From assembly GCA_049840515.1 (NCBI GenBank), contig JASGKW010000009.1:62001-126000 (forward strand): a stretch of DNA of 64,000 bases, in the 5' to 3' direction. Positions 35,958 to 46,185 of the stretch are shown piece by piece. Position 1 is the first letter of the stretch. Every line of letters begins with the position of its first letter. The notes beneath the pieces are model-generated. The model saw only the letters and a program-made list of their open reading frames with translations. It did not search any database and was not told the DNA's origin. The position numbers and the translations under genes were made by a program. The DNA comes from Muricomes sp049840515 (GTDB lineage Bacteria > Bacillota > Clostridia > Lachnospirales > Lachnospiraceae).

Positions 35958-37577
35958 TTATTCTTCTTTTTCAGCATCTGCAAGAAGATTAGTTCCGTCA
36001 CTTACAACTTTTCCGTCTTTGTCAAGAACAGCATCCTGATATTTGTCGTAGTGAACTTTATTGCCGTTGTGGTCAATGAACTCATTTCCTTCATTTGACC
36101 ATGGAATCCATCCATTGCCCCACTCTTTAACATTATTTAAGTCAACTGACTGGCACCAGTAAGCAATCTTTGCAGCACCCCAGCTGTCTCCGCAGAAAAA
36201 TGCCATTGTCTTATTAACATCAAGACCACTGCTTTCAAGATAAGCTTTTGTCTCAGCCTGAGTTCTAGGTGTAGTATCTACATTTGCAAAGAACTCTCCC
36301 TGCTTCTCAGTGCTCTGTGCGCACCAGATAGAACCATCTATACGTCCGGCAAGGTCATGATAACTATAACCGGAATACTCACCTTTCCACTCATCCTCGC
36401 CACGGTTATCTGCAACCTGACCTTCAACATCGCCTTTCAAAATTGCTTTGATATCATCCATCCAAAGAATCTCATCTGGATTTGCAATTGTATCTGAACC
36501 AAAACTGCTTACGGACTCTGGAACTACAAGTGTGCTGGCATCTGTATCCAGTTCATAACCGTTATAATTCCAAGCTGTCAGACTTCCGCTCATAACATAA
36601 ACTTTAACACCAAGTGTTCTCAGCATGAATCCAAGACGTCCCTGAGGAGCAGTTGATGTACCAGTCAGGATTACTGTAGAATCCTTTGTAATTCCATACT
36701 GTGTACATATACTGTCACGGAACTCTTCAAGTGAAATCAGACGCCACTCTTTTGCATAGTCAGATCTCTTCTCAGGCACATATACCCGTGGTCTTTCATA
36801 AGAATCTGTATTGATATGTACTGCTCCTGGAACATGTCCTGCTGAGAAATAGGAAGATTGTTTTGCATTTCCCCAGCCTACATCAACCAGAACAACTTTG
36901 CTCAAGTCCTCGCCAAATACCGCTTTTGCCTCGTCGCTTAATGCTTTCTCTTTACCTGTTTTTACATCTGAAACACTTTTAACAATTTCCGTTGGAACGA
37001 ATCTGTCATAGTTTGTATATGACTCAAGGTCTGTCCCTGCATCAATCAACTCATTTGCCTTAAATACTGAGACATTCTTGATTCCCTGCTCCTGGAAATA
37101 CTTAGCTACATTAGAAGCTTGTTCCCCAGTGTAGTCATAAACAATAACGTCCTTATCTTCTGTGATATTCTGATCCTTCAGAGCTCTCTCAAGATAAGCC
37201 TCCCTCGGTGCAGCCTCAGAATACTCACAGTCAAGCCAGCGTGCAGAAAAAAGAACTGAATTTTTCAAATGTCCTCCGTTTGCCGCTCCGCCTACAGCCC
37301 AGCCAGAATAAGCCTCCTGGGGACGAGCATCAACAAGTATTGTCTTGTCGTCAGAATCGTTCATATACGCCTGCACCTGCTCAGCAGTCGCAGCTTCCAC
37401 ATTAACCTCAGATTCAGTATCAGTCTTAGGTTTAGTATCAGTATCCTTCACAGATTCAACATCACTCTTATTTTGAGATTTTGCTGAATCTTTAGAATCC
37501 GTTTTGTTGCTGCAGCCTACAACCAATGTCGCAGCCATCGCAACACATAATAATGAAGCTAGTAGTCTTCTTTTCAT
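35958..37577 (-). CDS. Lipoprotein with three rhodanese-like domains
   Basis: A 539-residue surface lipoprotein (signal peptide with lipobox 'VVGC', Cys 22) and an acidic, low-complexity linker. Three rhodanese folds follow: about 60-165, 205-335 and 365-490. Where rhodanese has its catalytic cysteine loop, domain 1 reads 'VYDYTGEQAS' and domain 2 'LTGTSTAPQGR', without cysteine. Only domain 3 keeps one ('FFCGDSWGAAK'). It would transfer sulfane sulfur from thiosulfate or a related donor outside the cell. A sulfite/sulfonate-exporter-like TauE gene lies upstream, which supports sulfur metabolism. Confidence 0.88.
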   Translation of the reverse strand: MKRRLLASLLCVAMAATLVVGCSNKTDSKDSAKSQNKSDVESVKDTDTKPKTDTESEVNVEAATAEQVQAYMNDSDDKTILVDARPQEAYSGWAVGGAANGGHLKNSVLFSARWLDCEYSEAAPREAYLERALKDQNITEDKDVIVYDYTGEQASNVAKYFQEQGIKNVSVFKANELIDAGTDLESYTNYDRFVPTEIVKSVSDVKTGKEKALSDEAKAVFGEDLSKVVLVDVGWGNAKQSSYFSAGHVPGAVHINTDSYERPRVYVPEKRSDYAKEWRLISLEEFRDSICTQYGITKDSTVILTGTSTAPQGRLGFMLRTLGVKVYVMSGSLTAWNYNGYELDTDASTLVVPESVSSFGSDTIANPDEILWMDDIKAILKGDVEGQVADNRGEDEWKGEYSGYSYHDLAGRIDGSIWCAQSTEKQGEFFANVDTTPRTQAETKAYLESSGLDVNKTMAFFCGDSWGAAKIAYWCQSVDLNNVKEWGNGWIPWSNEGNEFIDHNGNKVHYDKYQDAVLDKDGKVVSDGTNLLADAEKEE

Positions 37578-37715
37578 GATTTAATTTCTCCCTTGTCTCC
37601 ATAAATTCTTTCTTATGGTAACATGGGCATTCCTGACCCGTCCAATTTAAAATTCCCATAAAAGCAGGTCATTTATAGATATTATAAATAATTGTTTTCT
37701 AAAGGAGACACTCAA

Positions 37716-37744
37716 CAAAAAAATACAGGCTTTATACAAGCCTG
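37716..37744 (-). terminator. Terminator of the TauE gene
   Basis: A 7-bp stem CAGGCTT/AAGCCTG with a 5-base loop is followed by TATTTTTTT on the minus strand. It lies between tauE and the rhodanese gene, which therefore needs its own promoter in 37580-37715. Confidence 0.8.
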
Positions 37745-37850
37745 CAATAATTTTTTGCTGTATTTAATTATCAACCTTACAGGAAGACAGGGGCATCAAA
37801 TCTTTTGAACCCTCGAGGCTCCAAATCTCCCTATTATAATAAGGAAGTGT

Positions 37851-38720
37851 TTATTTCATTTTTGCAGCATCCTTAAAAAACATTGCTGATGTAAAGAGCA
37901 TGACACAGATAACAACCCATGTTAACACTGTAATTGGCAGTGATTTAACAATAAAATATGCAGTCAATACGCCAAATACCCCACAAGTAGTAAGTAGCAC
38001 AGAAGCCTTTCTGTCATATTTTCCTTCTCTGATGAATTTAAAACCTCCTGACGGCATTAAGAATGCGCAAGACCCCATCATAATCGGGAATGCCGCACTA
38101 ATGTTCATTCCCAATGCACCCACAAGTGCCATACATGGAGCATAAAGCCCAACACCAATCATCATCAGAGCACCCAGAAAGAAGTTTCCAACAATACCAA
38201 TAACATATTTAATACCAGTCAAAGATGTTGCCGTTCCTATTGTACCAAAGGGGCCTATCGCTAATACCTTACCAGCCAGCATAATTGCCAGCAGAATCAT
38301 GGCACCTCCAAGAGCTATACGTACAACTTTCAAAGACCATTTTGAGACGATAGATGCGCCCACTACAGCCCCTAATACCGCTGCAACAATCATACCAATC
38401 AAAGTCATTGGTGCAATCTCAATCAGGCCAAAAAATAAAACGGCCTCTGTTGTGATTGGAATTGCATGTCCAACATTCAATGTTCCCGGCACCAAATCAT
38501 CCGCACAAGACTTTGAAAATTTAAACCCTGCTGTTGTCGTGGCAAAACTGCCAATACCCAATGTGTCAAATAAATTAGCAAAAAAACCAATCAGACCAAG
38601 AATAATTGTTTTGTCCCTGGCAAAATCCTCTTTGTGTGCGATGCAATCCTTAATTAGATACACCGCAAATACCGCCGAATACACAAGAAGAACCACCCTC
38701 AAAATTGATACAGCACTCAT
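37851..38720 (-). CDS. TauE/SafE family sulfite or sulfonate exporter
   Basis: A 289-residue membrane protein with about eight helices and the duplicated TauE topology. It carries the family segments 'GLIGFFANLFDTLGIGSFA' and 'LGAVVGASIVSKWSLKVVR'. ATG 38720 (MSAVSILRVV) follows GGAGG; the 13 upstream residues are not needed. Members export sulfite, sulfoacetate or related anions. Proximity to the rhodanese lipoprotein is the reason to suspect a sulfur compound. Confidence 0.85.
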   Translation of the reverse strand: MSAVSILRVVLLVYSAVFAVYLIKDCIAHKEDFARDKTIILGLIGFFANLFDTLGIGSFATTTAGFKFSKSCADDLVPGTLNVGHAIPITTEAVLFFGLIEIAPMTLIGMIVAAVLGAVVGASIVSKWSLKVVRIALGGAMILLAIMLAGKVLAIGPFGTIGTATSLTGIKYVIGIVGNFFLGALMMIGVGLYAPCMALVGALGMNISAAFPIMMGSCAFLMPSGGFKFIREGKYDRKASVLLTTCGVFGVLTAYFIVKSLPITVLTWVVICVMLFTSAMFFKDAAKMK

Positions 38721-38939
38721 AAACATTCCTCCACATGATGTTTTATTTTGGAAAGACATTTATACAAGAAATCCGCATGTTGTATCATTATTTTCCTGAT
38801 AGTACTTTCCGATTGTTGTCATTTTAACAATATAGTCGTAAAAAGTCAATCAAGAGTGGAGAGTATAGTAAAGATTGTGTAAACTGCCAGACTAATGTAG
38901 GATAATTATAATGGTCTGAACGCTCCATTATGTCAAAGA

Positions 38940-39350
38940 GGGCAAAAAATAATGAAAGATTATTTCAAATGTGGAGCCTTTTTACGTCTGTTACTAACCA
39001 AGTGCTCCGCTGCCAGATGGTTGCCCTCTTTATATTTGAATGCTACTACGGGAATATTATCTCTGGGGCTCTGTGGGCACGATAGCACTTCATACCCCGG
39101 TCCGAGATGGTGCGTCCAAAGGAAAAGTGAAACGTAACTTCAGAACACTGAAGAATCGATGGCTCTATGGGCTTGACACTTCACAGATTCATTCCCTAGA
39201 AGAATCTAATGAAGAATTAACCATCTACATCGGAAAACACAACTCTATCGTACACTCGTATCAAAGACACTCCCATGAACCGCTTTCTCGCCATACGTTC
39301 TCACATACGCATATCCTGCAGATCCTATTACTGTTCAGTACTTCTCTGTA
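38940..39350 (+). mobile_element. Transposase remnant (IS481/DDE integrase type)
   Basis: Two overlapping frames carry the end of a DDE transposase. 'LHTPVRDGASKGKVKRNFRTLK' (in part) and 'WLYGLDTSQIHSLEESNEEL...YIGKHN' match the C-terminal catalytic core of IS481-like integrases. The N-terminal half and any terminal repeats are missing. It marks the left edge of the restriction-modification island and may be a scar of its arrival. Confidence 0.75.
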
Positions 39351-39467
39351 GTGTTGCAACTAGCGAAACAATCTACTTTTCATAACAACATGAGTTCTTT
39401 TATATCAATCATTTCGTATACAATTTAAAGATACTTTTAGAACCTCAAATTCTTAGTTTTTATTCCT

Positions 39468-40709
39468 TTATTCTTCAATTGTCTGCGGAATAAACTCAAT
39501 TGTTTTGTTGACCCCACCAGTTCTTTTCACCAATTCATCTTGTCCCATAATACTAATCAGATTTTTAATTAATTTCCCAAGTGTAGATTTATCTTCTTCT
39601 GTCTTTCTATAATAAAATATCTTTGTCTGCACATTATCATTACAGATAAATAATTTTAGTATATCCTTATCAGTAACATCAAGTGAATGCCCAAATATAT
39701 AAAGTGTATGTTCTGGACACACTATATCAGACATATCACTACGAATTATTTTTTGAAATGGTACATCATTAAAACTTCCATCTTTAAAAGATTTCACAGT
39801 ACCTGTATATGCAATACTTTCTTTATACAGGTATTCCTGATATCCATCTTTTATATCATCAACCCAATCAAGATAGTCATTGTCTGTTGCTTTAAGTATT
39901 CTTTGATAAAATTTCTTAAAATATAAAAAAGTAAAATCTTTATCTTTTTTGTCATCTGACAAATATTCATCTATTCCCAAGACCATATTATTTGTTTCTA
40001 TGGAATTGAAATTCTCAGCCTTACCATGAATATAATCATATTCAATTTCTTTTTCAATTCCATAGGTTCTCTTATATGTATCTGTATAATTAAAAGACAA
40101 TATATGGTCTGGATTAATTCCTTCCATTTCCGGCACTTTTTTAGAAATACTGATCTTCCCTACGAAGTCCACAAGGTATATTTCTAATGCCCTTATGAGT
40201 TGATTTAGTTCTTTTTCCATACGAACTAAGAATTTATCAAAAAGTTCTGTATTTCGCGCAACATCACTTAAGTTACCTTTTGCTGCATCTAATATACTCA
40301 GTATGACACCAGATTTTTGTTTGTTAAAATCCTCAATAGACTCTTCATTCGTTAATCTTTGCCTGACCTCATCAAATATCTGTATAACCCTTGATATTTC
40401 TGATTCAAAATCAATCCAATTTTCTCCAACAAATGAAGAGCAATTTAGGAAGTAATTAACCCACAAATTTTTTTCAAGTAGCTCTTTCCATACTTTATCC
40501 TGAGAAAACAGATTATCTCTTTTATTTCCCATTTCTTCTTTGATTATATTCTTAATATCTGTTTGAACATTTCCCCAATCCAAGGCATTTACATCTACGT
40601 TTGCAAATAATATTTGTTTTATTATTTTTGTAAATTCCAAGAAGTCTTTATATTGTGTCGGTAACTTATGAGCTAAATCAAATCCATTTCCAATCAATAA
40701 TATTTCCAT
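39468..40709 (-). CDS. AbiH family abortive-infection protein
   Basis: A 413-residue protein. The N-terminal signature 'MEILLIGNGFDLAHKLPTQYKDFL' (in part) and the central 'ILSFNYTDTYKRTYGIE...YIHGKAE' and 'YIFGHSLDVTDKDIL' are typical of AbiH-type proteins, which cause abortive infection in lactococci. It lies 17 bases downstream of hsdR and is the last gene of the island's main transcription unit. The molecular target of AbiH is not established. Confidence 0.88.
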   Translation of the reverse strand: MEILLIGNGFDLAHKLPTQYKDFLEFTKIIKQILFANVDVNALDWGNVQTDIKNIIKEEMGNKRDNLFSQDKVWKELLEKNLWVNYFLNCSSFVGENWIDFESEISRVIQIFDEVRQRLTNEESIEDFNKQKSGVILSILDAAKGNLSDVARNTELFDKFLVRMEKELNQLIRALEIYLVDFVGKISISKKVPEMEGINPDHILSFNYTDTYKRTYGIEKEIEYDYIHGKAENFNSIETNNMVLGIDEYLSDDKKDKDFTFLYFKKFYQRILKATDNDYLDWVDDIKDGYQEYLYKESIAYTGTVKSFKDGSFNDVPFQKIIRSDMSDIVCPEHTLYIFGHSLDVTDKDILKLFICNDNVQTKIFYYRKTEEDKSTLGKLIKNLISIMGQDELVKRTGGVNKTIEFIPQTIEE

Positions 40710-40725
40710 TCTTTTGTTACTCCTA

Positions 40726-43700
40726 CTATATCATGCCACCTACGCCTTTAAATTTCTCTACAAAAGCAGATATTTTCTGAAATACGCTCTGCTTTTTAGT
40801 TAGATATTTAGGATTAAGTGGACTCATTTTTGGAAGAATCTCATTTAACTCTGTTCCGTTTTCGCTTGCATATTCTCTTCTTAACGAAGTAAGAATATAT
40901 CTCTTTGCAGCTTCAACATTAAGTTCCTCTTCACTTATCAACTCTTCTGCTTCTCTTTTTTGCTCCTTTTGCGCAAAGGTGAAAAAAGCATCAATGATAC
41001 TTGCTTTATCTTTGATTTCATCTAAATCAGTCCTGTTAATAAAGTCTACGACCATACTTTCTTTGGCACGGTTTCCTGCACTAGAACGAATGATTCGGCG
41101 TACTTCTTCAACCAAAGTTACTTTATCTTTCACCTTTTTATTTTTTTCAAAAATCAGTTCAAGAATATAATCCAGGTTAATCTCTTGTGATTTTAAAAGA
41201 TCCACTTCAAAGACAACATCATCCCAATCAATTGTAGAATCTTCTTTATCTTTTCCTGCTTTTTCACGACGAAGCCAATCACGAATGTCATTATATGTCG
41301 AACGATAATCTTGAATAGCTCTCTCTTTTGGTATTTCGATTCCTTGCATAGCTTTGATATCTTCGTCACTAACGTAATGAGTTGCTTTAAATTCTTCAAG
41401 TGCTGTAAGATCATCTATATCAACAGACTGTAGAGCTTTTAAATTGGTAAACTCATCATAGTTTTGTAATATATTTTCAACTCTCAAATATTCACCAAAC
41501 AATTTAGCAAACTCTTTCTTATCCTTTTCAGTAACAATATCGTCAACATTAGGAAAGCGAGAATTCAACTCTTTAACTACATCAACATAACCTCGACGAG
41601 CCTCACCAGTAGATATATCTGTGAACCCTTCCATGTATTCTCGATAACTTTTTTCAAGTACCACATTCTTTGTATTTTTATCTCCAAATAGCGTAATTGC
41701 GTCAATTGTTGCTTGTTCCAAATTTCTAAATGTAACAATATTACCAAATGTTTTTGTAGAATCATATATACGATTTGTTCTTGAAAATGCCTGCATCAGA
41801 CCATGGAATCGAAGATTTTTATCAACAAACAATGTATTAAGCGTCGGGGCATCAAATCCTGTTAAAAACATCCCAACTACAATTAAAAGATCAACCTCTT
41901 GTTTTTTAACACGATTAGCAAGGTCTCGATAATAATTTTGGAATTCCTTACTATCTATACCAAAGTTGGTTTGGAACATTTTATTATAATTATTAATAGC
42001 TAAGGTTAAAAATTCTTTTGCACTACTATCCATTGCTGTTGGTTCAAAAGTTTCATCAAGAATTTCTCCTATAGCATTTTGCTCCTCGTTTGCAGCAAAT
42101 GAAAAGATCGTTGCTATCTTTAACGGTCTATCGCTATCCATCTGCAAGTTGATCAGTGATTCATAATAAAGCTTTGCCGCATCAACACTGCTTACAGCAA
42201 ACATTGCATTAAATCCTTTTGCACCCATATGAGAACGGTGAGTTTTTAACCTAAAATTATTTAGTATATATTGTGAAACTTCTTTTATTCTTTCAGGATG
42301 CAATAGAGCTTCTTTCGTTTCTGCTGCTGATAATTTTTTCTCGTCTTGTTCCATCTCCATAGATTTGAACTTAGGACGAACGTCATTATAATCAACTTTG
42401 AACTTTAGAACTTTTTCATCTCTAATCGCATCAGTTATAACATAGGAATGTAGCTCGCTACCGAATACTGAAGCTGTAGTTTCTGCGCCTAATGCATTTT
42501 CAGGAAATATCGGAGTACCTGTAAATCCAAATTGATAGTACTTTTTAAACTTCTTATGAATATTTTTTTGTGCTTCACCAAACTGTGAGCGATGAGCCTC
42601 ATCAAAAATGAATATTACTTGCTTATTGTAAATTGGTAAATCTTCTTCACCTTTAATAAGATTATTTAACTTTTGAATCGTAGTAACAATAATTTTGTTA
42701 TCATCTTTTTCAATGTTGCGCTTAAGTCCCGCGGTATTTTCTGATCCATTTACACTGTCTGGTGAAAAACGTTGATACTCTTTCATTGTTTGATAATCTA
42801 AATCTTTTCTATCTACAACAAAAAAAACTTTATCTATAAAATCAAGCTCTGTTGCCAAGCGGGCTGCTTTAAAGCTAGTAAGTGTTTTACCCGAACCTGT
42901 TGTATGCCAAATATAACCTCCGCTTTCAGTCGTTTTCCATTTTTTAGCATTGTATGAACTTCTTATTTTCCACAAAATTCTTTCTGTTGCAGCTATTTGG
43001 TAGGGACGCATAATTAACAAATTATCACTTGAATCAAAAACTGAATAATGTAAAAGCACCTTTAAAATTGTGTGTTTTTGAAAAAATGTAGCCGTAAAAT
43101 CCTTAAGATCTTTAATTAAAGTATTATCTGATTTTGCCCAATTCATAGTAAAATCAAAACTGTTTTTATCGCGCTTCGTTGTATTGGCAAAATAGCGACT
43201 ATCCGTACCATTAGAAATTACACAAATCTGTAAATACTTATATAAAGAGTTTTCGCTATTGAAACTTTCTTTACTGTATCTATTTACCTGATTGAATGCT
43301 TCTCGGATAGCAATTCCACGTTTCTTAAGTTCAACCTGAATCAACGGTAACCCATTCACCAAAATAGTAACATCATATCGATTGGCTTGAGATCCTGTAA
43401 TTTCAAATTGCGAAATAACCTGCATTTTATTCTTGGTTATGTCTTCTTTATCTACAAGATAGATGTTTTTTATATGTCCATCATCAAACACAAAATCATA
43501 AATGTAGTCACTATGAATTTTTCGTGTTTTATCAATATGATTATCACTTGGCCTATCTAGGTATTCCTCGCAGAACCTAGTCCATTCAGCATCAGTAAAT
43601 TGAACATCATTAAGTATTTGCAACTGCAGCCTCACGTTTTTAAGCATTGCTACAGGTGTTGTTAATTCAGGCAAATACTCATACCCTTGATTAACTAAAT

Positions 43701-43833
43701 CTTGTACAAATTCTCTCTCAAGAGAAGACTCTGTCTGATAAACTGCTGCCGCTTCGCGCACAAGCGAATATTTTTCATATTTATCAAGGACTATAAAATT
43801 CTTTGATTCTGCAATCGCATTATATTCGTACAT
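40726..43833 (-). CDS. hsdR: Type I restriction endonuclease subunit R
   Basis: A 1035-residue restriction subunit that translocates and cuts DNA. The nuclease region holds 'LPLIQVELKKRG' (D...E-x-K type). The SF2 motor has Walker A 'HTTGSGKTLTSFKA', DEAH box 'IFIFDEAHRSQFG' and 'GFTGTPIF'. ATG 43833 follows GGAGG; the 10 residues before it are upstream noise. It is downstream of prrC, as in the EcoprrI locus. Confidence 0.95.
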   Translation of the reverse strand: MYEYNAIAESKNFIVLDKYEKYSLVREAAAVYQTESSLEREFVQDLVNQGYEYLPELTTPVAMLKNVRLQLQILNDVQFTDAEWTRFCEEYLDRPSDNHIDKTRKIHSDYIYDFVFDDGHIKNIYLVDKEDITKNKMQVISQFEITGSQANRYDVTILVNGLPLIQVELKKRGIAIREAFNQVNRYSKESFNSENSLYKYLQICVISNGTDSRYFANTTKRDKNSFDFTMNWAKSDNTLIKDLKDFTATFFQKHTILKVLLHYSVFDSSDNLLIMRPYQIAATERILWKIRSSYNAKKWKTTESGGYIWHTTGSGKTLTSFKAARLATELDFIDKVFFVVDRKDLDYQTMKEYQRFSPDSVNGSENTAGLKRNIEKDDNKIIVTTIQKLNNLIKGEEDLPIYNKQVIFIFDEAHRSQFGEAQKNIHKKFKKYYQFGFTGTPIFPENALGAETTASVFGSELHSYVITDAIRDEKVLKFKVDYNDVRPKFKSMEMEQDEKKLSAAETKEALLHPERIKEVSQYILNNFRLKTHRSHMGAKGFNAMFAVSSVDAAKLYYESLINLQMDSDRPLKIATIFSFAANEEQNAIGEILDETFEPTAMDSSAKEFLTLAINNYNKMFQTNFGIDSKEFQNYYRDLANRVKKQEVDLLIVVGMFLTGFDAPTLNTLFVDKNLRFHGLMQAFSRTNRIYDSTKTFGNIVTFRNLEQATIDAITLFGDKNTKNVVLEKSYREYMEGFTDISTGEARRGYVDVVKELNSRFPNVDDIVTEKDKKEFAKLFGEYLRVENILQNYDEFTNLKALQSVDIDDLTALEEFKATHYVSDEDIKAMQGIEIPKERAIQDYRSTYNDIRDWLRREKAGKDKEDSTIDWDDVVFEVDLLKSQEINLDYILELIFEKNKKVKDKVTLVEEVRRIIRSSAGNRAKESMVVDFINRTDLDEIKDKASIIDAFFTFAQKEQKREAEELISEEELNVEAAKRYILTSLRREYASENGTELNEILPKMSPLNPKYLTKKQSVFQKISAFVEKFKGVGGMI

Positions 43834-43875
43834 TATTATCACGCCTCCTTCCAAAATGTGCATTTATCTATAACA

Positions 43876-45072
43876 TTATTTAAATTGATAATTTCCCTTA
43901 ATTTCTTTCAGTATGTATTTTAAAACACGTTTGTCAGCATCTGATAATTCAGTAATTTCATCACCAGAATTTTTTGAATGACTTGAAATATTAATAATTC
44001 TGCTCTCATATGGATTAGTTCTACCATCTTCCATTTTGGGCAAAAGTTCACCCCAATTATCATATCCTAAAAATGTAGATGTTTTCTCTAAAATATTTCT
44101 AAGAAAATTAAAATGATATTTCTTCAATTGTTCAGTTTCAATTGCTTTCTCAATCTCAGCTATCAAGAAAAGATGATACGAAAAAGGCGAATCGTTACTT
44201 TGATTGGATAAGTCATAGTTACCTTCACTATCCCTTTTCAGAAAATACTTTTTAAATGTACCTTTTTTTAATTCATTATGAAGCACATTGTAAAAAAGGG
44301 GATTATGTGTTGTGATGATAAATTTCAATTCAGATTTGCTCGATTTAACCAATCTTGCCAAATTCACAGCTAGCTCAATAAGATGATTATCATCCAAAGA
44401 ACTTACTGGATCATCAATAAATACATATTTCAAATTGTTAAATTGATTTGTTTCTCTATCACTTTCTTCTGGAACATTCAGAACATTTACTACTTCCTCC
44501 AGCAATGAATAAAACACACTCCAAACAAAGCAACTTTCTTCACCTTTTGAAATTTTAACATTATCAGACCTCTCATCATTTCCACGTTCATAAGTAAAAG
44601 TTACCTCTGAAAATGCAGGAACTATTATATCTCTATCGTCCACTTTAGCAACATATTGATTATTAAAGTGTGGAGTTAACTTTTCATCAGCATAGTGTTG
44701 AAAAATATCAGTTACATTACCATCTTGCCCCTGATCTTCAAATACCCATTTAGTAAAAGCGTTTGGTCGTATTATCAACTTTCTATCGGTGTCATTCTCT
44801 AAATCATTATCCCAATAAAACAAATCTTCTGTGAACGCACTGTAATAAAGAATTTTCTTGCTAGCCAAACCATACTCATCTATTTCTTCTGCATCCACAT
44901 TATCTTTTGGATCAATTAAATCCTTAAAAACTCTTGACAATCTAGTTTTCCCAGTTCCGTTAAACGCATAAATTAATTGAATCATTACATCAGATTCGCT
45001 TGCATCTCTAGCATTTGTTCTATGTTTTGCTTCTTTTAATTGCTCTGCAATTTCACTTAAGCTTTTCCCCAT
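43876..45072 (-). CDS. prrC: Anticodon nuclease PrrC
   Basis: A 398-residue tRNA anticodon nuclease, nearly the length of E. coli PrrC (396). The ABC-type NTPase half has Walker A 'NGTGKT' (38-43), signature 'ISKGEESCFVWSVF' and Walker B 'YVFIDDPVSSLD'. The nuclease half keeps R325, E329 (in 'LRNILEK') and H365 (in 'SSHSK'), which correspond to the catalytic R320, E324 and H356 of E. coli. PrrC cleaves tRNA-Lys when a phage disables the linked restriction enzyme and is otherwise held inactive by it. The gene starts 2 bases after hsdS and precedes hsdR, the E. coli arrangement. The assignment rests on remembered sequence and residue spacing; no alignment was run. Confidence 0.9.
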   Translation of the reverse strand: MGKSLSEIAEQLKEAKHRTNARDASESDVMIQLIYAFNGTGKTRLSRVFKDLIDPKDNVDAEEIDEYGLASKKILYYSAFTEDLFYWDNDLENDTDRKLIIRPNAFTKWVFEDQGQDGNVTDIFQHYADEKLTPHFNNQYVAKVDDRDIIVPAFSEVTFTYERGNDERSDNVKISKGEESCFVWSVFYSLLEEVVNVLNVPEESDRETNQFNNLKYVFIDDPVSSLDDNHLIELAVNLARLVKSSKSELKFIITTHNPLFYNVLHNELKKGTFKKYFLKRDSEGNYDLSNQSNDSPFSYHLFLIAEIEKAIETEQLKKYHFNFLRNILEKTSTFLGYDNWGELLPKMEDGRTNPYESRIINISSHSKNSGDEITELSDADKRVLKYILKEIKGNYQFK

Positions 45073-45074
45073 AA

Positions 45075-46185
45075 CTATACCTCTGCATTAATGTTCTTAA
45101 AAGTCAACAGCTTATCTCTGTAGTACTCATATTGTTTTTGTCTCTCATCAATTTCTGCAGGCAAGCCCTTAAATATGTCGTTGCAAAGGCTGTCGAAACA
45201 GTCAAGTATATTGACTATACGTTGTTGTTCAGGAAGCGGAGGAATTGGGATTTTTAGTTTCTCTATATCCTTCATATGCAGAGCAACATTAGCCCCACCC
45301 TTCATCAATGGAACTAATGTATAATCTTTAGTCTGCTCAAAGTAATAATATAAATATTTAGGGAAAACTTGTGCTTCGTCCTTTGGGATTAGCGCACATA
45401 GTATGTTTCCTAACGCAAATTTACCTTCCTGATAATATACATGATTTAAACTTGCAACACCATGACCTCTTGATGATACCAATGGGATACATACAGCTTT
45501 AGTATTGAATTGATATGAATCACAAGTTTTTCTTTCAGTTGTGGTAACTACCATAGGATATTCACCAGGGATAGCTTTTTGAATTGGTGTTTTACCTTTT
45601 TCAATACAACAAATATCTTTTATAAAACCCACACCGCTCTTTTTTGCGTTATCAAACAGTGCAGTACTATAATACTTATATTGTTTTTTTCTATCTGCAA
45701 GCTCTACCGTAAGCTTCCGTTGTAAGCTCCGTGAACTTGTCCAAAATACGGACAATTTCACGCTGCACTGGCAGTGGCGGAACTGGAATCTGGATTTTAT
45801 CTAAAACCGCTTTGGTAAGACTTGGTACACCACCCGCAGTATTTAATTTTTCTATATTCTGCGTTAATAAATAATGAAATAAAAACCTTGCATTAATTTG
45901 ACTTAAATCAATTTTTGTATAAAAAATTGTGTCTACTGACCAAAATGGGGTATCTACATAAAATATATTACCAATTGAACCTTTCCTTGGTATTAGGACA
46001 GACACTTCATTGTATATACATTGATTTACGTATCTCATAATACCACCTGAACCATATACCGGAATTTCACCATCTTCTAAATGTTTATGGTCCTTTCCGT
46101 TTGATATCTTTGCTACTTTTTCAAGAAATTTATACTCCACACCATCAGGACAAAGCTCCTCTATACGCTTTTCTAATTTACTCAT
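45075..46185 (-). pseudogene. hsdS: Type I restriction specificity subunit S, frameshifted between its two target domains
   Basis: Two target-recognition domains, each with the HsdS 'IPVPPLPVQREIVRILDKF' or 'IPIPPLPEQQRIVNILDCF' segment, joined by a short repeat region. The first frame (46185-45691) ends just after 'DKFTELTTE'; the second (45761-45075) resumes in the other frame as 'LTVELADRKKQYKYY'. One extra base at 45715-45716 is responsible. Corrected, it is about 370 residues. The linker then reads TELT-TELT-VELA, a four-residue repeat like that which sets domain spacing in type IC subunits. The start overlaps the rhuM stop by 1 base. Confidence 0.88.

Noticed and set aside
37790..37850. 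A tRNA-like or leader-peptide element between tauE and the rhodanese gene
   Set aside because: A GGTTCAAA-like stretch and a short frame with one Cys are present, but no cloverleaf forms and there is no ribosome binding site.
41193..41765. Short minus-strand frames inside hsdR
   Set aside because: They are shadows of the hsdR frame.
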